NCBI GenBank assembly: GCA_036365515.1
Contig: CM070874.1
Coordinates: 47,119,083 to 47,183,082, forward strand
Length of the DNA: 64,000 nt
Origin: Torymus aiolomorphi
Lineage: Eukaryota; Arthropoda; Insecta; Hymenoptera; Torymidae
Direction: 5' to 3'
Part shown: positions 32,519-42,440 of the stretch, piece after piece
How positions within the stretch are numbered: position 1 is the first letter of the stretch
Layout: each line of letters starts with the position of its first letter
Program-made: the position numbers and the translations under genes
The notes under the pieces: model-generated
What the model was told of the DNA's origin: nothing
What the model saw: the letters and a program-made list of their open reading frames with translations, nothing else
Database searches by the model: none

Positions 32519-33432
32519 GTGGAAGAAAGAGACAGCGTGATTGATCTTATTGAACAGTTTCCGAACCAATTTCATCTTCCTGGGGATAAATTGAGTAAAA
32601 CCGCAGCCATTACTCATAAAATACCAACAACTGATGAAATCCCAATTAATGTAAAACAATATCGACAATCCCCGAATTTAAGAGAGGAATCACAGAAACA
32701 AGTTCAAGAAATGATAAATAATGATATCATCGAAGAATCCGACTCTCCCTACAATTATCCCGTTTCGATAGTTCCTAAGAAACCGGATTCTCAAGGAAAT
32801 AGGCGATGGCATCTCGTTATAGACTCCCAAGCTTTAAATAAAAAGACGATCGCTTCTGCGTATCCCCTCCCTAATATTACAGACATATTAGAACAATTGG
32901 GAAGCTCAAAATATTTTTCGACCTTAGATCTAGCATCAGGGTTTCATCAGATTCCAATAGATCCTAAAGACGCCCCTGAAACTGCTTTTTCCACAACATA
33001 TGGACATTATGAAGATAAGCGGATGCCTATGGGACTGAAAGGAGCTCCGAGCACCTTTCAGTTCCTAATGAATAAGCTTTTGAGCGGGTTGCAGGGAGTA
33101 GAATTATTTGTATAATTGGATGATATAGTAGTATATACAGCTTCCATAGAAGAGCATACAATGAAGATGAGAAAATTATTTGGTCGATTAAGACTGCAGG
33201 ATTGGCCTTGCAGCCCGAGAAATGTCTTTTTCTAAAAAGGGAGGCTATTTATTTGGGACACATAATTTCGGAAAATGGAGTTAAACCCGACCCTAAGAAA
33301 ACTAAGGCTGTTATGGAATTTCCCCAACCTAAAAACGCAAAAAATATAAAACAATTCTTGGGATTGGTAGGCTATTATAGACGATTTATACCTGATTTTT
33401 CAAGGATTGCTAAACCCTTAACAAATTTATGA
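32519..33432 (+). pseudogene. Gypsy 1 reverse transcriptase, broken in the catalytic motif
   Basis: A Ty3/gypsy RT carrying VSIVPKKPDSQGNRRWHLVID, TLDLASGFHQI (first catalytic Asp) and MPMGLKGAPSTFQ. The active-site box reads V-stop-L-D-D, because the tyrosine position is TAA at 33,113-33,115. A frameshift follows near 33,190, after which LGHIISENGV, FLGLVGYYRRFIPDFS and IAKPL continue. Another stop lies at 33,430. No functional enzyme can be made. Confidence 0.85.
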
Positions 33433-33920
33433 AAAAAGGGAATACCTTTTATTTGAGATAATAGTCAGGAACTAGCTTTCAAAAAATTAAAACAAATTTT
33501 ATGTACTGAGCCTTTGTTGCGATACTCTGATTTCAATGAGCCGTTTATATTAACTACTGATGCCTCAGATTATGTTCTGGGAGCTATTCTTAGCCAGGGA
33601 AAAATAGGAAGAGATCCACCAATTGCCTCTGCTTCATGGACTTTAAGTGATGCGGAAATTAAATATACAACCACTGAAAAAGAATTATTGGCTATTATTA
33701 TATTAAGTATTCGCGACCCAACATTTTCGGCCGTATTTGTTTGGAAGAAAGTTTACTTTAGTAACTGATCATTGCGCGTTAGTTTAGTTTCGCAAATTAA
33801 AAGACCCAATTGCACGAATTGGGCGATGGGAATTCAAATTAAGAGAGTATGATTTTAACGTTGAATATAGACCCGGGAGAATAAACGCAAACGCAGACGC
33901 ACTATCACGAAATCGTGTTT
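33433..33920 (+). pseudogene. Gypsy 1 RNase H, broken
   Basis: RNase H of gypsy type. LLRYSDFNEPFILTTDASDY includes the catalytic DAS, then YTTTEKELLAI provides the glutamate. A frameshift near 33,720 leads to the tail REYDFNVEYRPGRINANADA-LSR in another frame. It lies between RT and the repeat-rich spacer. Confidence 0.8.
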
Positions 33921-34260
33921 CGCCGGCCGCCATACCCCGGGAGTTGTGTTAGAGGTATCTGAAGAGGCGTAGTACTCTTGCCAGCAGAGTTGAGCTCGCG
34001 GGACAGCATTGTGCTTCCCACCGGGGGGTAACCCCGGCAGAGTGAGTGCAAGCAAACAACCTCGTCAATGGTATCAAGAAACCCCGACGAGCGAAACAAA
34101 TAATTCAGTTGTGGGCCAACACCTTGAATGGTATTAAGAAACCCTAACAAATACGCAAAGACGCCTCCAGGGCGTATTAACCGGTCTCACGGGACAGCAT
34201 TGTAGGTAAAACGCCTGTCGGTGGCCAACACCTTGAATGGTATCAAGAAATCCCAGCAGG
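33921..34260 (+). repeat. Repeat-rich insert after RNase H
   Basis: Not clearly coding. CGGGACAGCATTGT occurs twice and CACCTTGAATGGTAT(C/T)AAGAAA occurs two to three times, spaced about 85-110 bp. The sequence is GC-richer than its surroundings. It separates the RNase H end from the Asn/Asp-rich ORF. Confidence 0.55.
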
Positions 34261-34261
34261 A

Positions 34262-34937
34262 GTGAATGCTGGCAAGGGGCCTAACAAACAAATAACAAAA
34301 GCAAAACAAAATAAGAGAAAAGGAATTGACAAAGAGACAAATGAAACGAATGAATCGGAAATCAAGATGATTGAAAATGATTCTAATCATAAAGAAGCAA
34401 ATAACGATTTCATTAACATGACAACCAAAAATGATTCTGATAAAGCCAATAATGATCTAACGAATATGATAATTGATAATGATTCTGATAAAGCCAATAA
34501 TGATTTAACGAATATGATAATTGATAATAAATATTATAAAGCAAGTAACAATTTAACGAACAAAATATTAGATAACGAGTCTGACAATATAAACAATAAT
34601 AATTGATGACGATATAAGTGACGATAGCATTGATTTAACAAACAATAATGATTTCAAAGACGATAAAATTAATCTAGTAAGCAATAAAATTAATAACAAT
34701 AAGGAAATTGATGATGCGTTTGACGAGAGTGACCGAGAACTCGAGGAAATTAAAATAATAAATATACTAATTTGTGATAATAAATCAATAGAGTCAAATT
34801 TAACAATTGAAGAAAGATGTTATTTTTTCACAATAGATTACGTTTTATTTTCGAAAGATCAATTAACTAGGAGAAATGATAATATAGCACATTTTATATC
34901 TAAAGATTGCAAAATTTGTTCAGAAGTATGCCGACAA
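34262..34937 (+). pseudogene. Asn/Asp/Lys-rich coding repeat between RNase H and integrase
   Basis: An open frame (34,262-34,606) rich in N, D, K and E contains a 17-residue unit DSDKANNDLTNMIIDN repeated two to three times, encoded by a 51-bp DNA repeat. A further AT-rich low-complexity stretch with frame breaks leads into integrase. I know no function for this linker. It may be a slippage-expanded tether. Confidence 0.5.
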
Positions 34938-35812
34938 TTGGTGGATGAAGGTTACATAAATTTAGAACTTATAAAAAACGAAAATTTAGAAATAGGATTC
35001 GTTGTACAAACCGGTTTATCTAATGGAAAGTTGATATATTCAATAATAACAAAAGAACGACACGACGAATCATTAAAAATGGAGAATGTAATTAACGGAT
35101 TAGAGTCATTACGAAATAGTATGATAGGAGAAAAAACAAAAACAGTTAGTATAGCTAAAAACGGGGACGGTCTAGAAAATTTATACTGGCTACCTATCGA
35201 ACATAACATACGAGCTCATTGGGATGAGGGAGTACAACAAATTACAATTTTTAACGAAGAAGTCACTGCACCCCCAGATGAAGACCGTTTAAAAATTTTA
35301 TCTGAAGCCCATGATTCTGCTGTAGGAGGATACAAAGGTATCTATAAAACTTATAAACGAATTCGTGATCAATATTTTTGGCCAGGAATGAAAGAAGATA
35401 TTATTAATTATGTAAAAACTTGCGAAAACTGTCAAAGAAAAAGCTAGTAAGGATAAAAACCAGGCAATCTATGAAAATCACGACAACGCCTTCGGAGGCT
35501 TTCGAGATATTAGAAATGGACATTGTAGGTCCTTTGCTGGTAACAAACAATGGCAGTAAATACTTGTTGACTATGCAATGTAACTTAACTAAATACTCAG
35601 ATGCAATTCCTTTATCAGATATAACCTCTGAAACGGTAGCAGTAGCATTCGCGCGTGAATTTATTTGTAGATTCGGTTGCCCGCAAATTATAAAGATGGA
35701 TCAAGGAAGTAATTTTCAAAGTAAATTGTTTAAAAATTTCGTAAGAATTTTCAAAATAAAACAATTCAAATCAACCGCTTTTAGGCCCGAAACCATGGGA
35801 TTATTAGAAACC
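34938..35812 (+). pseudogene. Gypsy 1 integrase, truncated by an insertion
   Basis: Integrase with an HHCC-type N-terminal zinc domain (AHDSAVGGYKGIYKTYKRIR, then YFWPGM and CENCQRK). A stop/frameshift at about 35,445 is followed by the catalytic core: LEMDIVGPL (first Asp), KMDQGSNFQSKLF (second Asp) and MGLLE at the position of the glutamate. The frame is cut at 35,811 by the CCCTACTGAAAAA element, removing the C-terminal domain. Confidence 0.8.
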
Positions 35813-36304
35813 CTACTGAAAAAACTCACGTAAGATCCCAAGTGAGAACTCACATGAGATCTCACGTGAGATCTCAAGCCAAAATCTTATCTGAAATTCT
35901 GGTCTGCGAGCCTCTAAAATCCCTTTAGTAATAAAAAGTCAGTGTCTGGGAATTAGGAGTCGCCTATTAGGTTACGCCACCCCCCAAATAAGTTCAAAAA
36001 TCTATGTTTTGAAACGATTTAGCCATTTTCTACATTTTTAAAAAATTTTACACATGAGATCTCACGTGAAATTTCACGTGAGAAATTTGAAATATGAGAT
36101 TCCACGTGAGATCTCACGTGAGATCTCATGTGTAAAATTTCTAAAAATGTAAAAATGGCTAAACGCTTCAAAACGTAGATTTTTGAACTTATCTGGGGGG
36201 TGGCGTAACCTAATAGGCGACTCCTACTTCCCAGAAACTGATTTTTTATCATTGAAGGAATTTTAGCAGCTTGCGGTCCAGAATTTCAGATGAGATTTTG
36301 GCGT
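35811..36304. mobile_element. Palindromic element (CCCTACTGAAAAA family) in integrase
   Basis: The left end CCCTACTGAAAAAACTCACG matches the element at 23,619. Arms from about 35,880 run to 36,300 and include TAGGAGTCGCCTATTAGG, TTTGAACTTATCTGG-like and CACGTGAGATCTCA words, folding near 36,090. I did not find the matching right terminus, which may lie beyond the next palindrome. Confidence 0.55.
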
Positions 36305-37335
36305 GAGATAACTTTTTATGTTTCAAGTGTTTAAAAAACTTAAAAAATATGATTTTTGACGTAAAATTTTATGTACTTTCAGAATCCGTCCTCAAAATTG
36401 CAATACCGTCAATAAAAAATAAGCCATTTTAGCCAAAAAAACACGGTTTTCTCGAAAAAAATTTCTTTTTGATCGAAATGTTCGTACCGAAACAGAATTG
36501 ATCCGTGAGTCTAACCAGTGAAAGTTGTGGAGTAATTACCTATACTTTGAAGTGGCATAAGTCTGAAATCGAATTTCAACATAGCGGCCACGGGAATGGT
36601 CATTTTTCAGCGAAAATCTCGTAAAATACTTCGCAATTTTTTTCCTTGAAAAGGATCAACTTTGAAAAACAATTTTTATAGATTAAAAAGTATTTAGAAT
36701 TATTCAAAGAACACGTGGAAATTTTTTCAGAATTTTTCGCATAATTTTTGGCATTTTCGGAATTAGCCATTTTTCAAAAATCCAAATATGATCTAAAAAA
36801 ATTCTGAAAAAATTTCCAGGTGTTCTTTGACTAATTTTAAGCACTTTTTGTTGTATAACATTTTTTTTGCAAAGTTAATCCTTTTCGACAAAAGAAATCG
36901 CAAAGTATTTGTAACCAATTTGCTACCATATGGTTTGCTTAACAGCGATTATTAATTTATACATAATCCTTAATCCTTTTCGAGAGAAAAAAATTGTAAA
37001 GTATTTTATGAGATATTCGCTGAAAAATAACCATTCCCGTGGCCGCCATTTTGAAATTCGATTTCAAACCAATGCCATTACAAAGTACAGGTAATTACTG
37101 CACAACTTTCACTGGCAAGACTCATGGATCAATTCTGTTTCGGTACGAAACTTTCGATCAAAAAAAAAAATTTTTTCGAGAAAACCGTGTTTTTTTTGAC
37201 TAAAATGGCTTATAATTTTTTAAATATTGATAGCATTGCAATTTTCAGGATAGATTCTAAAAGAACATAAAATTTTACGTCAGAAATCATATTCTTCAAG
37301 TTTTTTAAACACTTGAAATATAAAAAGTTATCGTA
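36305..37335. mobile_element. 1-kb foldback repeat
   Basis: The two halves are inverted copies. Matching blocks include AGTGTTTAAAAAACTT, AAATTTTATGT, CACGGTTTTCTCG, GTGAAAGTTGT and GGCCACGGGAATGGT. The centre is near 36,790. It has no ORF. It may be the inner part of the element starting at 35,811. Confidence 0.65.
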
Positions 37336-37961
37336 TCGAAAATCAGACGAAAATTTGGGAGTTTCGGGCCGAAACGGGTTAAGTTATTGAATTAATTCAA
37401 AGTTCGTATTAGACAATTTCTTTATAAAATAAATACTGTTTTCAATTATTTTCTAACCTCAAAAATGAGGCAGCATCATGATCTGTTATTTTTAAAGAAA
37501 AATGCAAACATGAAGTGGAAAGTATTTGTTATTGAATATTGCTATGTAAGAAAATTGGGCGCGCGAAGCGCGTATGGATTTTGCTAGTTAATTAAAAAAT
37601 AAATAATTTTTAATCATTTAGAATCCATCAAAGTACATCATTAATAAAATAAATAATTATTAATAATATAATTTCCATAAAAATACACTATTAATTTTTA
37701 ATTAATAACTAGATCAAACGCGCGCTGCGTGCGTGGAGATAAACTGTACTTTACATGCAAATTTCGAAGATAACATTTCTAGTCATATTCAATAATAAAT
37801 GAAAATAAACAAACATTACGTTACCATACATGTAGCTATAGCTGTGGCAGCTATGACAACGCTGCCGATCAATCCAAATATAAAAGGAAGGCGCGGAAAT
37901 TTGAATTCATACAAGTATAGCACGAAAACTAAAACGCGAATCATGGGGTCGCGTTTTTATT
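37336..37961 (+). other. 3' non-coding part of gypsy 1
   Basis: AT-rich DNA between the foldback and the polypurine tract. No ORF with family motifs. Contains CGCGCGAAGCGCG and CGCGCGCTGCGTGCG words near 37,560 and 37,720. Confidence 0.4.
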
Positions 37962-37973
37962 GGGGGGGGGGGG
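37962..37973 (+). promoter_or_regulatory. Polypurine tract
   Basis: A run of 12 G directly before the 3' LTR start (CTGTAAGGAAC). Its place and composition fit the primer site for plus-strand DNA synthesis. Confidence 0.65.
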
Positions 37974-37974
37974 C

Positions 37975-40031
37975 TGTAAGGAACTGGCGTTCCTTGGAGT
38001 ATGAAACCGACATAGACTCAAACTTTAAGCCTCTTTTACAATGAGTGCATTTGATTCGAACCCTTTTACTCTACGCATTCATGCATTTTACCGACATGAG
38101 ATTAAATTCAACCGAATTATTATAGTAAATAATAAATAGGGTAAAATAATAACAATTACTGCGATTATTATAAACAATACTCTCAATTTTATTAAAATCT
38201 TGGGTATAATTGGTGTTCTGATAATCATTTAAATAAACGATGCAATGCTGTCACGATTTCAAGTTAAAGAACATAATAATCAACAATATGACAGCTATTA
38301 ACAAATCATGAGCATCACCGTCGCTGATAACTAATTGTTAAAATATAACGCTTATAATTATTGAAGAATGCGCGGTATTTTATAGCAAACGTTGTGCGGC
38401 GTATAATCGGAGGATAATAACGTTGTGCAACGTTGTGTAAATAAATAAATATAATAACTAAAAATAGTTAAGGAGTTCATTAGCAACAATCATGATGACC
38501 AACTAAATATATTAATAATATTAATAACAATAATTTATCACTGGGGCCAAAAATAAACAATAGAGCGCAACATGCCTTATTATAGATAATTAACAACAAA
38601 TTTAAGAATAATCTCGAGATATCCGGATAATTAATGTCAATTGCAATAAACAAATAAAGGCATTTTTTATACAAGTTGTCAACGACTACCAAGAAAATTA
38701 GGAGTTGTGTAATAAAATATAAGTTAACGTATAATTAATTAATAACATCATAACTATAAAAACGTTAATAATAAATGCATCAAGGATATTTAATAATTAC
38801 CATGTAAGCAAAGATAAACGATTGTTGAGGATCCACGTGATTTGATAACAAATTTAGCAATAAATTCCAGTATATTTTTATAGATAACTATTAGTTTAAG
38901 ATATTGAAAATTAATATTGAAAATAATTGCAATTTAATAGATAATTAAGACAAATGTAACAATATTGTGCAACGTATAGTTAATAAATAATGATAGCATA
39001 TAAAGCTGACTTAAGAGATTGATTAAGATTAATTAAAACAAATAAACTAAGCCATTAATAAAGTTATTAGCTATAATTGACTAGTTAGTTAATAATTGAG
39101 CATTTTAAGCACTTTTCATTAATAAATTGAGATCATTTTGATTAATAAAGGAGAGACCGGCTAAATGAATAAAATAACAACAAATTACTGGTCATACAAG
39201 TTGTATAAATTGTTGATTGATATTATAATTAACAATACGTCATTAAACGTAATCTAACACACATAATTATCTGTTGCAGAGTATTCTAACGGATATTTTA
39301 TTCCTAGAACCCCTAGGTAGTAACAATTCCACGAAATTGCGTAGTAGGTAACCGACCAAAAGAGGGAATCAATGAGAGAAGCAGAATCTCCCACCACTGA
39401 AGAAGGGGGCGGAGCCTCTTTTCAGATTTTGGGGGTCGTACAGCCCTTCCACAGGCAATGGATGTATTTCCAGTTCTTGACACCAGAGGGAGAGGGATCA
39501 TCTTTAACGGCTTTCAGGTCCTCGCTCACTATATATAAGGGGACGCAGCTCCCCGGCGAGCAGTCTCGCTTAGAGAAAGAATCCAACCTTGGACTTATCA
39601 GCACCCGCGTATCTTCAAGAATTTACGCCACATTTATATAGTTACATCAAGTTTAACGCATTTCAACGAATTATATCAACTTCAACGAATTCCATCAACT
39701 TTTAACGTATATCAACGAGTATTAAGGAGTTTTAACGAGGTTCAATAAGCTTCAACAAGCTTCAACTACTTTTCAACGAGCTTCCATTAATCTGCGACGA
39801 GTTTTCAACGAGTTCCGACATACAACGAGTCAACCACAAACAGATAAGCATCCACACCAATCAGAGCAAAGAGCGTCGTCCTACCCAAGGCTTTTGAGGC
39901 TGTGGTTTCCCTTGAGACTACAGGGTGAATACCAGGATAAAGGGTGATTGAAATTGGGTCCACGGCCGTCATATCGAAGGAATAAGAGCCCCAATCAACA
40001 CCGAATCCGATGGATAAATCAGATAACATAT
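37975..40031 (+). repeat. 3' LTR of gypsy element 1
   Basis: About 2.06 kb from TGTAAGGAACTGG to CAGATAACATAT, matching the interrupted 5' LTR throughout. It has a TATA box at 39,532-39,538 and shares the 3' block ending in GATAAATCAGATAACATAT. It contains no internal insertion, so it gives the empty sites for five insertions in the 5' copy. A ribozyme-bearing element has inserted at its end. Confidence 0.8.
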
Positions 40032-40037
40032 ACATAT
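40020..40037. repeat. Left copy of 18-bp direct repeat flanking the ribozyme element
   Basis: CAGATAACATATACATAT, repeated exactly at 40,886-40,903. It is either a long target duplication or an insertion by homologous patching. Confidence 0.7.
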
Positions 40038-40220
40038 GAATTTAGTGAAGCTAATGCCTGTTATAGATCATTTATATGTAAGTAAATGCAGCTAATGTGT
40101 ATTGCAGGCAAAATTTTTCGCAAGTGTCCTTTTTTAGTTAAAGGCCCGAATAAAAAAAATTGTCAAAATATACGAAAAACAATAAATCAATGTCTTATTG
40201 TAGTAAAAAAAATTTATCAA

Positions 40221-40287
40221 AGGTGTTTCGTCCAGGCTACTAGATTGGACTCATCAGTCATGATCTAGTAGCCGTCATCAGACACCT
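40221..40287 (-). ncRNA. Hammerhead ribozyme motif, minus strand
   Basis: Read on the minus strand: stem III AGGTG, cleavage triplet GTC, stem I TGATGA, loop, stem I return with one mismatch (TCATGA), core CTGATGA, stem II GTCC and GGAC, core GAAA, stem III CACCT. All conserved core positions are present. The mismatch lies in the second pair of stem I from the core, so activity may be reduced. Confidence 0.7.
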
Positions 40288-40548
40288 ACCGCAGGATGAT
40301 AGCAGTCACAAGTTTATATAGACATAGCCACCTTTTTTCACAAAAGGACACTTGCGAAAAATTTTGCCTGCAATACACATTAGCTGCATTTACTTACATA
40401 TAAAAGATCTATAACAGGCATTAGTTTCACTAAATTCATACTTGATGCGGTTTTTGTGTGAAAAATACACCGATAGATGGAGCCCCCTTTTCCACTTGGG
40501 AAAAAGGTGGCTGTGTCTATAAACTTGTGACCGCTACCATCCTGCGGT

Positions 40549-40615
40549 AGGTGTCTGATGACGGCTACTAGATCATCACTGATGAGTCCAATCTAGTAGC
40601 CTGGACGAAACACCT
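40549..40615 (+). ncRNA. Hammerhead ribozyme, plus strand, complete core
   Basis: Self-cleaving RNA motif. In order: AGGTG (stem III 5' side, 40,549-40,553), then T and C (predicted cleavage after 40,555). Stem I is TGATGA (40,556-40,561) and TCATCA (40,573-40,578) around an 11-nt loop. Core CTGATGA is at 40,579-40,585. Stem II is GTCC/GGAC (40,586-40,589 and 40,603-40,606). Core GAAA is at 40,607-40,610 and the stem III 3' side is CACCT. Every consensus core residue matches and all stems pair. Stems I and II are closed and stem III is open, which is the type III layout. Confidence 0.8.
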
Positions 40616-40885
40616 TTGATAAATTTCTTTGACTACAATAAGACATTGACTTATTGTTTTTCGTATATTTTGACAATTTTTTTTTATTCGGGCCTTTAAC
40701 TAAAAAAGGACACTTGCGAAAAATTTTGCCTGCAATACACATTAGCTGCATTTACTTACATATAAATGATCTATAACAGGCATTAGCTTCACTAAATTCA
40801 TACTTGATGTGGTGTTTGTGTGAAAAATACACCGATAGATGGAGCCCCCTTTTCCACTTGGGAAAAAGGTGGCTGTGTCTATAAA

Positions 40886-40903
40886 CAGATAACATATACA
40901 TAT
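40886..40903. repeat. Right copy of the 18-bp direct repeat
   Basis: Identical to 40,020-40,037 and directly abutting the right end of the ribozyme element. Confidence 0.7.
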
Positions 40904-41297
40904 TTATATATATTTTCGCAAAGTGTCTCGTCATTAAGTCAATTAAGAGACTCGAATCATGAATGCCAATTTAAAGATAGATAATTTACAAATTAATTAA
41001 CTCTTTACATTTAACTCTATGTTATAAGAATAACTAATTAGATAAGATTTTAAGAACGTAAGATTATTGATTAAGATCATTTAATATGAATTAGACTTTC
41101 TTTTAAATCCAGTTTAAATATTTCAAATCATAATAACTAAATTTAAGGATAAATAATATACAATTTAATGTATAAATCAATTAACTGTTTATATTTAATT
41201 CTATATTTTAATAACATAATAAGGTAGATAAGTCTTTAAGAATTTAAGATATAAGATTAGTAAGATTACTTAATATAGATTCTCTTTACTAATTTCA
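40904..41297. repeat. Diverged AT-rich tandem repeat
   Basis: Blocks containing TTAATTAACTxTTTA, then GATAAG(A/T)xTTTAAGAA, occur near 40,985-41,085 and 41,160-41,265. A third lies beyond the next insertion at 42,340-42,430. Period about 170 bp, strongly diverged. Nothing coding. Confidence 0.5.
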
Positions 41298-41560
41298 CCC
41301 TGCAAGAATATTCAGCGTAAGAAATGGCCGATGGTCATAATTCTGACTAGACAATTAATCATAATTAATACTGGGGAATTCGTCCTAATTATGACCATAA
41401 TTATGGTGAACGAGATGCTGAACGATCGACGAACGTATACAAAGGTCACGTGACCTCCGTCGCGCTCGTCGCTCAGGCTGTTTATACCGAGCGCTTCGGC
41501 AATTCTAACTTTAATTTCGAACCTTCTGGCTGTGTTTTTCTCCCAGTGTTCTCTTACACT

Positions 41561-41790
<230 letters not shown>

Positions 41791-41889
41791 GTCTCCGCTC
41801 TGGTAGTTCGTTATATTACAGCTATTCGTATCACAGTCACAGAGGTATTATAGATAGAGTATAATAAGGGAAGTCAGGCCTCCGGCAGT

Positions 41890-42025
41890 CGCAGAGATAG
41901 AGAGAGAAGATTGCGGGACGTAGCTCTCTCTTATACTTGCGCGTGCGCAGTACGCGCAGAAAGTGAGCGTCAGCTTGCGTGACGAGAGAGATAGCTACGT
42001 CTCGCGATCTTCTCTCTCTTTCTAA
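41890..42025. repeat. Short palindrome with AGAGAGAGAAGAT arms
   Basis: AGAGAGAGAAGATTGCGGGAC at the left pairs with TCTCGCGATCTTCTCTCTCT at the right, around a GC-rich loop with CGCGTGCGCAGTACGCGC. Possible small MITE. Confidence 0.6.
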
Positions 42026-42069
42026 CGTTTGGACATTTTCATTTACGGGCAGCCTTATATCTCCCCTGC

Positions 42070-42200
42070 TCCTTCAGCATAATTATGCCCATAATTATGG
42101 TCATAATTATTTACGATAGTCCCTCTAATCTCGTTATCCCTTCAGCATAATTGTGGTCATAATTATCAGCATAACTATGCTCATAATTGTGTCGCCAGGT
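42070..42200. repeat. CATAATTATG repeat block
   Basis: At least eight variants of CATAATTATGG/CATAATTGTGG/CATAACTATG in about 130 bp. Related words also occur near 41,337-41,405 at the other end of the same element, in keeping with subterminal repeats. Confidence 0.6.
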
Positions 42201-42440
42201 GACAGGATTTATGAGCATAATATGCGGCACAAAATGGTCATCCGTCATAAAATACGGCATATTATGGCTATATTATGCTTAACAGTTCTACCAGGGCAAT
42301 TAAGGATTTTGAATCGCAATATCTAATAACAAATTCAATTCATTCAATTAACTTTTATATTAATTTTCGTATTTTTTATATAGCAACTAGTAAAAGATAA
42401 ATAAGATTTTAAGAAACTCTCAAGTTAATCAGTTAATATT

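Larger units (their letters stand above)
40038..40885. mobile_element. Hammerhead-ribozyme-bearing repeat element (retrozyme-like)
   Basis: 848 bp built from one unit of about 364 bp. A direct repeat of about 180 bp (AAAGGACACTTGCG through TGTCTATAAAC) lies at 40,342-40,524 and 40,706-40,885. The intervening 40,525-40,705 carries a plus-strand hammerhead. The left part, 40,038-40,340, is an inverted copy of the same unit and carries a minus-strand hammerhead. No protein is encoded. Ribozyme plus tandem/inverted partial units is the layout of retrozymes and of Penelope-type insertions. The assignment to either is inference. Confidence 0.7.

Noticed and set aside
33940..34060. Possible tRNA gene or tRNA-derived repeat in the GC-rich block
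   Set aside because: No cloverleaf, no A/B box pair and no CCA-adjacent stem could be drawn.
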